Below are positions 53,445-63,345 of a stretch of 64,000 nucleotides of DNA, in pieces. Made by a program: the position numbers and the translations under genes. Under the pieces are notes generated by a model that was given only the letters and a program-made list of their open reading frames with translations, was not told the DNA's origin and ran no database searches. The stretch spans positions 46,484,406-46,548,405 of the forward strand of contig CP092877.1 in the NCBI GenBank assembly GCA_030710605.1, in the 5' to 3' direction. Every line of letters starts with the position of its first letter. Position 1 is the stretch's first letter. Source of the DNA: Cordylochernes scorpioides (lineage: Eukaryota; Arthropoda; Arachnida; Pseudoscorpiones; Chernetidae).

Positions 53445-53653
53445 TCTGTGATATATTATTACTCTACTCTGTATGATTGATCATCATCTTGTAAACAACA
53501 ATATACGTATAATCGAATTGTAAAAAGAATAAAATAATTATAGTAGCTTAAAAATAGTGTATCTTTCATTTATCTATATATATATATATAAAGTGCAATT
53601 TCTTACAAAATAATTTTCACCATTAATATTTAACAATTAATAGAAACGTATCA
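53442..53653 (+). repeat. 3' LTR of the young Gypsy element
   Basis: 212 bp, same length as the 5' LTR and apparently identical. It directly follows the stop region of the integrase frame and a polypurine tract, and is followed by the target duplicate ATGAC and the continuation of the interrupted R repeat. Confidence 0.95.
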
Positions 53654-53706
53654 ATGACAAAGGCACACATTCTACTTCACCCAGTGTGGAGATAAGAAAG
53701 AAGAAG
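53654..53706 (-). repeat. R repeat, third copy, right part
   Basis: It resumes the interrupted R repeat after the 3' LTR, through TACTTCACCCAGTGTGGAGA. Confidence 0.82.
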
Positions 53707-55883
53707 ACATTCACAAGGTGATGGATAAAAAGGAAAGCTATATTTTTCTTACTTGATTGTTGTGCCATAGATTACCCAAGTGTATTGGATACCCACCTAG
53801 CAGACAAGGAGAGAGAGAGGGAGAAATCAACAAGTCTCCTCCTCCAACACTTACTTCCTTTATAGGAAGTCCTCTATAAACAATCTCTCGCTACCATTCT
53901 GGAAGTTTTGTATGAGATCTCTTACAGATAGTCTAATTCCCCCTTCTTATAATCATCGCAAAACCACAACTAGATTCTTGGAGAAAGTCACAATTAGAAA
54001 GTCAAATTTATCCCAATTTTCCTTTATTATTATTGTAGATGAATGTTTGTTGTTCCTATTTCAACTTTGCAGGTCAACAACATAGTTACACTATTAGTAA
54101 GAGTTTTTTCTTTCAGATTTGATGGATAATAGGTCAGCTATTTTAAAGTTCTTTAATTTTTTCAAGACTGCAAGGAGGAAAAAAAGACCTAACAAAGTAA
54201 ACTGAACTGTGTGGAAATATTTTCTTTTTCACAAGATGCAACCATTTACTCAATAGTCTACTTCTTCACTGTGTTCTATGCATGCAAAACGATGTATATA
54301 GTCTCAACTTTTGTATATAGACATTCTTTCCTTGTTTTCTTTTCTTTTAAAAATCTCCTTCAACCTTTTTCTCTTTTCTGAGCAAGGATTCAATTTCTCC
54401 CCCTGCTTCTCATTTTTTTTTAGATCCATTTCTCACAGGAGAATCGTCTGTATAAGACGGAATGTCTTAATAAAGGCTTGTGGATGTGTGTATTAGTAAG
54501 AGTTTTAAAACTGCATATGCAAATATTGGAGCAAAATGAAAGAGTGAAGAAGATGGCTCTATATATTTTATTGAGAAGATGTGCAGTTCTTAAAAAAATA
54601 TACAATTCCAATAATATCCTTTCTATCCAATATAAAAACATCAAAATTGTGGAATAAAAGAAAAGGGAGAAAAATGAAATTGTACAATTTGGAATTTGAA
54701 ATGAAAAGAGAATAACAAAACCAAATTTAAAAAAAAAAGTGAAAGGCATTGCTACAGAAGTGTCATGCATACTTTATTTTTCACCAAATTTAATCTTGTT
54801 AGTTTATTTCAAATATAGTTGATTATAGATTTAACAACCAAACCAGAGTACCAGAAAAATAATTCTGGACTTAAAAACCAAATTTGTTTAACTTTTTAAA
54901 TTAATTGCCAGAAAATCTTAATAAAATAAAAAATGCAATTCAGTTTTAAATAAATGATCAACTTCATTATTAACAAAAATCTAAAGCTGGGTAAAAAGTT
55001 CTGTGTACATTGGAAAAATAATGGTTCTTTAAAAAAAAAAAAAAAGAGGAGGGGGGGGGGGGGGGGGCAAACAAGCAAAAAAAAAAAGGTGATCAAAACA
55101 ACAACCAAGTTGTCAACAACCACAGGCATGCAACTTACCACCACCATCATGGAGAGAGTACACAAGGTCAGGGATACACACACAGGAGTCTCAAGCAGCA
55201 GCAAGCAATCAAGACCATATGGTACGTCTCCATCCCCCCCACATGGTGACCATGTGGTGACAGAATTGACAGCAGCACAGCTCTTTTTATAGATCTTCTT
55301 TTGCTGCATTTCTATAAATGATGGGGGAGCAGTTTTTCTGATGTCCTCATTGTGAGCCGTCATATTCCTCATGAAGGATTGTACAAACCAACAAAAACTT
55401 TCTTTTTACTTATCGATATTTAAGAGGCCATGATAATCATGGTAGGCAGTTAGCTTGTACAAGTCAGCAAAGGTTGGTTGTTGAAACAACCAATTAGTTT
55501 AAACAGTTACAAATGTATCCATGCCCTTCCTTCCCACCCTGGTCCAGATTTGGATGAAAGAGACAACTATTAGACTGAGAGGTTCCAAGTATTTATAGAA
55601 ACTAGCACCAGTAGTTTCTCAACTCTCCAGGCTGGCTGGCTCCATCTATTGGGACCCCCTAATTCCTATTCACTGAAATCTTGCTAATGTTAGAAGGCCC
55701 TTAGAAGAATGTTAGAAGGTTTTCTCAGCAAAAGAGATTGAGACTAGAACCAAATTTTTCCACATACTTGGCCCCCTGTCATTTAAGATGATAAACCTGG
55801 GAGGGACCTGGATATAAAACCTATATTAAAGACTTAAATATCAATTATACTCTTTAATGCCGAATATTTTTAAAAATGTATAT
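53707..55883. other. Asx intron, no clear gene
   Basis: AT-rich intron sequence. A patch at 55125-55290 with higher GC and a G(16) run nearby could hide a small exon (minus strand, with a GTAAG near 55130), but the frame is not convincing. A short SINE tail piece lies at about 55420-55450. Confidence 0.45.
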
Positions 55884-56096
55884 TCACTCATGGACAAAAT
55901 TTAAGGAAGTGGAAAGCCTTTGATGTTGCCAGTCATCATTTTTTTTTTTTTGAAGGAAAAAAAAGAGGCAATTTTGTTTGCACTTGGTTATCTCGTGTGT
56001 CTTCAATAAAGGTCACTGTGATATTTTTCAGAGTTATTGTCTGAATCCTGATATACATGCTGAAATGTAAAACTTCTTAAGTTTTGTCCATGAGTA
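55884..56096. mobile_element. Mariner-like MITE
   Basis: Inverted ends CACTCATGGACAAAATTTAA and CTTAAGTTTTGTCCATGAGT in a TA-rich context, about 213 bp, non-coding. A left-end fragment of a related element occurs at 42069 (ACACTCATGGACAAATATG). Confidence 0.7.
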
Positions 56097-56494
56097 AATA
56101 CATGAATAATTGTTTAATTGTTTCTATCCAGCACAACCCCCATGGATACTTCCTGATCTCTCCTTATTCATTCTGGATTTCCTACAGGTTACACAGAGGG
56201 GTGTAGAAATCATTTGACAACTGGATCATCTTTCAAGAGATCAATTATACCACAATTAAAATAGAGAACTGAATTAGAAGAGATTATCAAAGGAAGCTTC
56301 ACTGCAGTTGGAAATTGCAATAGATTTTATTAAAATCCAAGACTCCTGTGTGATGATGGTAGCAATGCTGGTGTATGACAAACACTTCACATAGAAAACC
56401 CATTTCTTATATCACCTGATTCTATCAAGGGTTGATAACTGAGGATCTAGCTGCACAGTAACATTTCTGTTCTAACAATAACTAACAAATAGCT

Positions 56495-56690
56495 TATTAA
56501 GAAAAAAAAGGCATTTCCTGATTGTGCAACTCAAAGTTGCTGATGGCTTGATGATCAATGATTAGTTTATATTTATTCCGATAGATGGTGCAAACAATCA
56601 GCAACTTTCAGTTGCAAGATCAGGAAATGCCTTTTTCTAATTTATCTACCTGATCCAAGTAAAAATTCACTTTTGTACTATTTTTCAAAT
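56495..56690. repeat. Family H foldback element, short form
   Basis: Arms GGCATTTCCTGATTGTGCAA and TTGCAAGATCAGGAAATGCC; ends in AATTCACTTTTGTACTATTT. Confidence 0.78.
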
Positions 56691-57730
56691 AGCTTATTGT
56701 AAAGGAAAACAACTAATGAGCTACATGAGGGTAGATAGCACTTCAAATTGTCAAACTGTATCAAGTCTGCTCTTGGTATCCATCGCTACCTTCTCAACAA
56801 TTACCCACTTTGCCTGAGAAATTTTGGTTCTGGTTTATTGGTGCTCTTGGCTTCCACCCCAGTGTAGTACACCAGTACTTGAGGTGGGATACACTTTTGT
56901 GACATTGGCTGCCTTGCTCTGAATGGGTAGTGACTGGGTTTGGCCAGATTAGGTTACCTACCATTGCTGTCTGAGTGGGAATTAGCTTGGTTTGGAGACA
57001 TTGGTCCCATTGTCATACCAAGACTTGCAGACAACCAATTCCATTTGGAATGGTCCCAATTCACACCAGGACTTTTTTTTTTGGTTCAGGAATAAATTGA
57101 TGACAGCAGGAGGGGATGAATGTATAGTAGCCCCCCCTAGTATAGTGGAAGTGAGAAAAGGTGAAATATGACACCATCCAGAATGAAGTCATGACTTGCC
57201 CATCAACATATTTGAGTAAAAGTCACTTGGCTTCTGTTTCGAGCTAGAATCATTTGCTTTCTTTATATTTCAATCCTAATTTGTTCAATATCACATGAAA
57301 AAAGTCCAACTTCAATGTTCTGGTAGAATTTAGATTAAATTTGTGTGTTTATTTTAAAAACTTGTCTCTGGGGATAGGCTTAGTTAGAACTTCCACCTTC
57401 ATTATCTTTCTCTGGTGTCACTTGAAAACTGATTCAAGAGAGGTTTTCTGTACACTATTCTCTTTCCCCTAAAGAACACTAATGTTTTTAGCATCTTTGA
57501 TTCAAAGGTACTTCTCTTCCCCAAAATTTTGAATAATTTGTCGGTGGTTGATTAGATTTGATTCAGCTTTTCATGTGATTTCACTTGCCCTGGTCTCTCA
57601 GAGATTAACTAGGCAGAAGGAGTATAATCTAGGTCTAGGGATTTTTTTATGAATACTCATTATCAATAAGTTGTCAACACTACCACTTCACCAAAGAGCT
57701 TTAAAATTTTGGCCTTACCACTTCTTTATA

Positions 57731-57945
57731 TGATAAGGAACAATTTGGATCAAAAGTAATAAGACCAAATCCACATAAATTAAACGTTAGCGCGCCATCT
57801 GTTATGAAAATTCAAAACTATTATAGACGTGTTTAATTTTGAAAAGAATCATACACGTCTATAATAGTTTCTAATTTTCAAAATAAAACATTGTTACCAA
57901 AATGTCACACACTATTTATTTAGAATTGGCCTTATCACCTTTTGC
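57731..57945. repeat. Family M element with a nested family N palindrome
   Basis: M sequence at 57731-57782 and 57896-57945 surrounds a different palindrome (57783-57895). Confidence 0.78.
57783..57895. mobile_element. Family N palindromic MITE, nested
   Basis: Arms AAAACTATTATAGACGTGT and ACACGTCTATAATAGTTT, with CGCCATCTGTTAT at the left end. The same family lies at 14096-14215. Confidence 0.78.
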
Positions 57946-58810
57946 TTCACTTCTTTATTTGAAAATTCTTACAACTTAGCAACATTTTCATCCAATCCAA
58001 TATTTACAAGAGTTAGAGGCACCTGATGCTGTTCAGAAACTGGCATACAGTCATCTTTTTGATCCCCTGTTTGAAGAGATGCCAGTTTATAATTCTAGCT
58101 AATTGCAACAAAAGGTTTGAATTGGAAGGAACCCCGCTAAAGATGAAATGTTATATTTCCTCTTTGGTGTTTATCTCATCAGTTTGTTGTGGAGTTTTTG
58201 GACCCAGAACTTTCTTAAACTGGGCCCTGTTTTAAAAGGCCATGTTACCTTTTTAAACATTTACATGGAGTTAAAAACCAAGTAAAAAGAAAGGTCATCT
58301 CTCTTATCAAAATAGATGGCTAAAGCTAAGTGTCATCTATTGATCTCAAACTATCAGACTCTGTCAGTGACAAAACCAAAACGCCAGCTTTGCCAAATTC
58401 AGAGGTGACCTTTCTTTTATAAATCAATATCCTCCTGGCAAAATTTCCATCTATATATTGGCCATAGAATTAGCTTAGCCACATTACCAACTAAACTCTT
58501 TTGCAAAAATTCTGAATATTATAATCTAATGAAATAAAAGCCCATGATGAGAGCCATAGCCCAAAACCATGGTTGACAATCGAGACCAATATGGATTTGA
58601 CACTGACCCAAGTCCGTTAGTTTGCAAAGACAGTCAATAGATGGCACTAGTGTCTACTTTGACAGGAGAAGTGACTTTCCTTTCATAAATTAATATTCTC
58701 CTGGCAAAATCTCCAAGTATTCTATATGTGACATAAGGTTGCTGGGGGTAATCTAGTCTGAAGAATATTGCTAGTGTGTAATGATGTAACATGATGTAGA
58801 GACCACCCAC

Positions 58811-59007
58811 CTGGAGAATGGGAGGTTGGAGGGGGCGGCTGATGATGTGGCGGCTGCAGCTGCAGCTGCAGCAGCCAGAGCTGCCGTGTAGGCCCTGGTC
58901 CTCAACACTCGCTGGGGGCACTGGCCTGGGTGGCCTCACCTTCTTCAGGACTGATAGGAGTGGGCTTGGGGGTGGGGAGCAACGTGGGCTCAGGGGGTTC
59001 CAGGCTG
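58811..59007 (-). CDS. Asx: Asx exon(s): Pro-rich and Ala-rich linker after DEUBAD
   Basis: GC-rich island with a CAG acceptor at 59008 and a CTCCAG/GTGGGT donor at 58811. One frame gives EPPEPTLLPTPKPTPISPEE; a second frame covers the distal part with a run of about eight Ala (TAALAAAAAAAATSSAA) made from GCT/GCA codons in a CAGCTG-like repeat. A second GT (GAAG/GTGAGG) at 58939 could split it into two exons. An indel or an intron must join the frames; I cannot decide which. Low-complexity linkers are usual between DEUBAD and PHD in Asx, and it lies in the right place, so Asx is the best guess. Confidence 0.6.
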
Positions 59008-59515
59008 CTGCAGGTGGAGGTTAGACTTGCTACCATCTCTACACACTCTCCTCTACTCACCTCTTCCCCACACCGGCTCAAAGTGCTTCACCTGAGGCAC
59101 ACAAATCCACATGTCAGCCTCACCTCCAGTCCTTTATTTGCATATATACCCTGTCTCTACATGGCAAGGGACCTGTTCTTTCTTCAAAGTAAACATTCAG
59201 GATGTGTGCTTCAATCATAAACAACAAATACTTTTCTCTATAAATAATTATTCCTTTTAAAGGAACTTTTACAAAGAGAGAGCTAGGAGAAAACCCTCTC
59301 TCTCCCAGAGGCCTGGCTGATTATCTGTGGCCCAGTGTAAACATATCTTATCCTGGGAGACACAGATGCCTGTATGAGGGCCAGTTTATCATTCCTGTAG
59401 TACACAACCTCTCATCTTATCTTATCTGCCAGCACTCTGTCTAAAAATACCTATTTCTGTTAAAACAGCCCTGTCCAACTCAGCACATGTGTGTGTGCTA
59501 CACTTTAGGATAGTA

Positions 59516-59693
59516 CAGTAGAACCTACCTTTAGCAGATACCCCGCTAGCAGACACCTCTCCACAAAGACAGTTTTCATTTGCAAAATTATAATTTTTTA
59601 CAATTTAGCAATTCTCTGGTAAGAGGACACCTCTCACTAAAGGGCACTTTGGCTCTGCAAATAGGTGTTGTCCTTTACAGGGAGGTTCTACTG
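59516..59693. mobile_element. P1 pogo-like MITE
   Basis: 178 bp, TA-flanked, ends CAGTAGAACCTACC and GGAGGTTCTACTG, near the right-hand Asx exons. Confidence 0.87.
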
Positions 59694-60314
59694 TATTACC
59701 TGAGAGTGCAAGTTGAGAGAAATATTTCACCCACCTAGTGAATGACTTACTCAGCAAGGTGGTAGGTGCTCCAATTATATATGCCCAGTTATAGTAATAC
59801 CTCTTTAGTACAACACCCTATAATTCGACACTTGCGGTAATTCGACAATGTTAACATATCCCAACCTCCAGCCTATCAAATTTAATTCAATCTAATGATA
59901 ATTCAACACTATTGAGCAATTTTAAAAATCAAATTTTAACAACATTAGATAATTCTTGTTAAAATACAAATTTATTGTTAAAAATACAATACTTTAGATT
60001 GTGGAAACACAGCGACCATAGTTAGTGTATGCACACTGTGCTTAAAAGTGCTACAATGCGTCACAAATAAAGGGTGCCGATATTCATAAGCAATTTGTTT
60101 ACTTGAAAATTCAGGCCAAACTTAAGCAGCCGCTAGTAACAAAATCTTAAAGAGTAAGAAAAATTCTTTTAGTCTTTTCTTTATTTTCTAATTTTATTTG
60201 TTTTCTTATCATTGCATTTATTCATTTAGATTAAAATTGTAATTTTTCCTTTGTTAAAATAAGTATTAATGCAATTTTATCCATCGCTAAAAGCTGATCA
60301 TGAAATTTATTATA

Positions 60315-61809
60315 CACTGGTCTCCAAAAAATAAGAAACTTTTGTTTTTTAATGATATGTTTTAAAATATACAACGCTAAAAGCTAAAAAGTAATTTAAT
60401 TAGGTATTTTAAGTCGTAGAATTTATTTATCGCAACCATTCGATTCGGTAAAATTGAAAATATGCAAATTTTTGCTTGTCTTTATAAGTGTGTTATTTGG
60501 CGTGTCGTTTACCCCAATCTAAGAATTGTCCAATTATAATTTTATTTAATCCTTAGTTAATTATGAGTTTACGAAAAAATTTAGCAGATGATTTAAAATG
60601 GAGAGCTGTTGGAAGAATGAAGGCAGGGCAATCACAAGTTGAAGTAGCAAAATGGCTAAATGTGAATAAATCTGTGGTCAGCAAAATATGGAAACAGTTC
60701 ATTGAGACAGGAACCATCAAAAGAAAAGAAGGTTCTGGTAGAAAAAGAAAAACAGCTACCTCTGAAGACCGTTATCTGGTCGTAACTGCCAAGCGCCATA
60801 GGAAGATGACAGCTATTCAACTCTCTAATGAACTCTCAAGTGCTACTGGAACGAGAATTTCAAGACAAACTGTTTACCGAAGGCTTCACAAAGGTGCTCT
60901 TTATGCAAGACGACCAATGGTCTGTATCCCTTTAACCTCTGCTCACAGGAGAGCCCGCTTGAATTGGTGCTTGGAGCATCACGCCTGGACTCATGATCAG
61001 TGGGCCATGTTCTCTTCAGTGACGAGTCAAGATTTAGTTTAAAAACAGATTCTCGACGAGTTATTATCTGGAGGGAGCCTGGAACCCGCTATCATCCCAG
61101 TAACATCAGGGAAATAGACAGTTTTAGAGGGGGCAGTCCTCTTAGTCTGGGCTGGCATCAGTTCTAGCAGACGCACACCCCTCCACATTTTTTCTGGGGG
61201 CACTTTAACTGCCCAAAGGTACAGGGACGAGATCCTTGAGCCCTATCTAAGACCTTATAGAGATCAAATTGGTCACAATTTAATTTTTATGGACGATAAT
61301 GCTCGTCCGCATAGGGCTAGGCTAGTCAATGAATATCTCCAGAGTGAGAATATTCGAAGGATGGATTGGCCAGTCAGATCTCCGGACCTGAATCCAATAG
61401 AGCATGTGTGGGATGCTCTAGGGAGGCGTATTGGAGCTCGTCACCCCTCTCCCAGAACCCTCATTGAGCTAAGAACTGCTCTATTGGAGGAGTGGGGTTT
61501 ACTACCCCTGGACTTCCTCCAAAGCCTGGTAAACAGTATGAGGGCTCGCTGTGAGACCTTGATAGCTGTTAGAGGTGATCATACTCCCTATTGATATCTT
61601 ATTTCTTTAAGATCTGGAACCTTAGCTTTGGGTATGTTGGTAATAATTTGCATATTTCATAATTTCAAATATTTTTTTTTATTTTCATATAGCTCGTCAA
61701 ATTCTCCATAGTTTAAACTATTTGTATACTAAATTTTATATTTGTTAATAAATTAGCTTTTGAGAAATTTCAATATTGGTTAAGTTTCTTTATTTTTTGG
61801 ACACCAGTG
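60315..61809 (+). mobile_element. Tc1-type DNA transposon
   Basis: 1.5 kb with TA on both sides and terminal inverted repeats of about 27 bp (CACTGGTSTCCAAAAAATAA and on to GAAACTT). It encodes a transposase with helix-turn-helix and DD34E catalytic domain. It lies between Asx exons, in the intron upstream (gene sense) of the exon at 58811-59007. Confidence 0.93.
60563..61594 (+). CDS. Tc1-like transposase (DD34E), frame-broken
   Basis: Starts MSLRKNLADDLKWRAVGRMK. An HTH paired-like domain follows (SQVEVAKWLNVNKSVVSKIW), a GRKRK-type linker, and a second HTH (ISRQTVYRRLHK). A one-base loss near 61008 breaks the frame just before the first catalytic Asp (FSDESRFSL, codon at 61021). Another shift or two follow between 61080 and 61280. 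From 61289 the frame is open again: second Asp in MDDNARPHRARL (codon 61295-61297), and Glu in LNPIEHVWD (61400-61402), exactly 34 residues apart. Total length is close to the usual 340 residues for Tc1. The stop is TGA at 61592-61594. Confidence 0.9.
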
Positions 61810-61892
61810 TATTAATATTAATATTCTGAATAAAAAAAGTTCCAATGATATCAATTTACATAATAATTAAACTATATTACAACAGTATTTCT

Positions 61893-62012
61893 ATTTTTTT
61901 TTTTGCTTATCCTAGTACACATGGTACAGGCCATGATAATCATGGTGGGTAGAGGTAGGCGACTGCTTTTACTGTAAGTGCACCACATATCTACATATGT
62001 GAAAAGCAGATT
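61893..62012 (-). mobile_element. SINE 3'-end fragment
   Basis: Oligo-T, then the tail sequence through CTACATATGTGAAAAGCAG. It lies just right of the Tc1 element. Confidence 0.78.
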
Positions 62013-62438
62013 TTCTAAAATTATTATTTTAATTATATATATTTTATGGTTATTGTATATTAAAATATCCATTAGAAATGAAATCATCTAACTTACTTTA
62101 ATTCATCTGAAAGCTTTGATCCCTTGGTGTGTTGAATTAAAGAGGTTAGAGTGTATATTGAGTAAACCCCGTGTCGATTTCTTGTATTGTATCCAAGTCT
62201 AAAAGAATACTTATTGCCTACAGTTATTTACTCAGATGTACTATGGAAATGCTCTAATGTCATACTGCCAACTGTATTGAATGATACCTCCCATCAATGA
62301 GAAACCAGGCTATAAGTGGGGGCTATTATGGGGATCTATGTATTCAGCGAACAAGCCAGCATGGTGGGTGCCAAGTCTGCCTTACTTATAGCTTCCTCAT
62401 GGGAAAGGTCCATAATCTCAGAGGCCATAGCAACCAAC

Positions 62439-62701
62439 CTTCCAGGGATCCAACTTGGCCAGCTCTCTCTCAGCCTCCATCTTGAGCCTGTTGCTGGTTC
62501 TCCGGGGTGAACTCCCCGTCTGCCAGCCTGTCCCGCCACTCCGAGGCAGCCCGGTGAAGAACTCGTTGTTGAGGGCAGAGGGAGGCAACCGCACCGAGCA
62601 GTCAGTTCCCACTGCCGCCCTGTCCACGGGGGGCAGGAGTTGGACCAGCCGGTACTGTAGAGTGGGGGTAGGCTGGCGAAGGTATGTTTGGTCAGAAGGT
62701 T
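62439..62701 (-). CDS. Asx: Asx DEUBAD (ASXH) domain exon
   Basis: A GC-rich exon with acceptor GTGTCAG and donor TGGAAG/GTTGGT. Three reading frames taken in order give NLLTKHTFASLPPLY, then YRLVQLLPPVDRA and SALNNEFFTG, then SEWRDRLADGEFTPENQ, and finally LKMEAERELAKLDPWK. These are hallmark segments of the DEUBAD domain, through which Asx/ASXL binds and activates the BAP1/Calypso H2A-ubiquitin hydrolase. The family order needs 88 codons (264 nt) and the exon has 263, explained by one base lost after CTCTAC, one lost from a G run, and one extra base near the ENQ codons. The exon enters in phase 0, matching the donor of the exon at 2495-2574. The indels look like sequencing errors and not decay, because every block is otherwise well conserved. 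Confidence 0.93.
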
Positions 62702-62762
62702 CTGACACACACATCATCATACTGTTGGTATTCCTGGGACCTCTCCCACACACAAACTGCCA

Positions 62763-63062
62763 TGTTTTTGCTTATCCCTAGTACACGTGGTACAGGCCAT
62801 TATAATTATGGTGGGTAGAAGTAGGCGACTGCTTTTACTGTAAGTGCACCACATGTCTACACATGAGAAAAGCAGTTAAACTTTGCACTTACAAATGTGC
62901 CAGAGCCTCGTTTGGTTACTTGCACTCGCTGGACTTTTGCAAGAATCGGGGGCCATTGGAGCATTTTTTTTTTAAACAGAAAAAAGTGCCCAATGTGGGT
63001 ATCGAACCCGGGTCGTAGGGGTCGAAAACCAACGGTTTAGACCATCCTTCCACCGACCCCCC
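62763..63062 (-). mobile_element. tRNA-derived SINE, duplicate of the copy at 22-325
   Basis: Same insertion as the left copy, inside the right terminal repeat. It differs by a shorter poly-T/A linker (9 against 12 T) and a few substitutions. Confidence 0.85.
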
Positions 63063-63109
63063 TTTGAGCTGTCAACAATTGAGCTGTCATTTACCTTAAT
63101 ACCATACTA

Positions 63110-63345
63110 GTGATAAGGCACATTTGGATTATAGATTATAAACACAAGGTAATAAGACCAAATCCAAATTAATAGTGTGTGACGTTTTGGTTATAGCATT
63201 GTTTACAATCTTCAGACAAAAGTACTGATTCTTTAATTCCCTTCAGAGCATTTCAGTACTTTTGTCTGAAGATGGTAACAACGATTTTACCTGAAATGTC
63301 GCACACAATTTATTTATTTGGTCTTATTACCTTGTGTTTAATACC
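63110..63345. repeat. Family M palindromic element, duplicate of 372-603
   Basis: Part of the right terminal repeat. It differs from the left copy by a lost A (GGCACATTTGG) and TTATAGC for TAATAGC. Confidence 0.82.

Larger units (their letters stand above)
49384..53653 (+). mobile_element. Young Gypsy-type LTR retrotransposon, complete, in an Asx intron
   Basis: The element has 212-bp LTRs (TGATCTG...GTATCA) that look identical by eye, a 5-bp target duplication ATGAC (49379-49383 and 53654-53658), a TGGCGAC primer-binding site just after the 5' LTR, and a purine tract (AAGGAAGGAGGAA) just before the 3' LTR. Internal order is gag, protease, reverse transcriptase, RNase H, integrase in one gag-pol frame, with no envelope gene, which fits the Gypsy/Metaviridae group (Mag-like clades are a possibility). 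It sits inside a copy of the R repeat. Identical LTRs imply a recent insertion. Confidence 0.96.
56691..58810. other. Asx intron with little recognisable content
   Basis: Apart from the nested M/N palindromes at 57.7-57.9 kb, no gene or repeat could be named. Two similar stretches (58330-58480 and 58600-58720, both with GTGACCTTTC/GTGACTTTCC...TAAAT...ATATTCTCCTGGC) suggest an old local duplication. Confidence 0.45.

Noticed and set aside
49384..53653. Endogenous retrovirus with envelope
   Set aside because: After integrase only about 150 bp of tail remain before the 3' LTR, with no room for an envelope gene. It is an ordinary LTR retrotransposon.
55040..55290. Small Asx exon near the G(16) run
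   Set aside because: A GT donor and open frames exist, but no frame shows conserved sequence and the acceptor is weak. Listed only as intron content.
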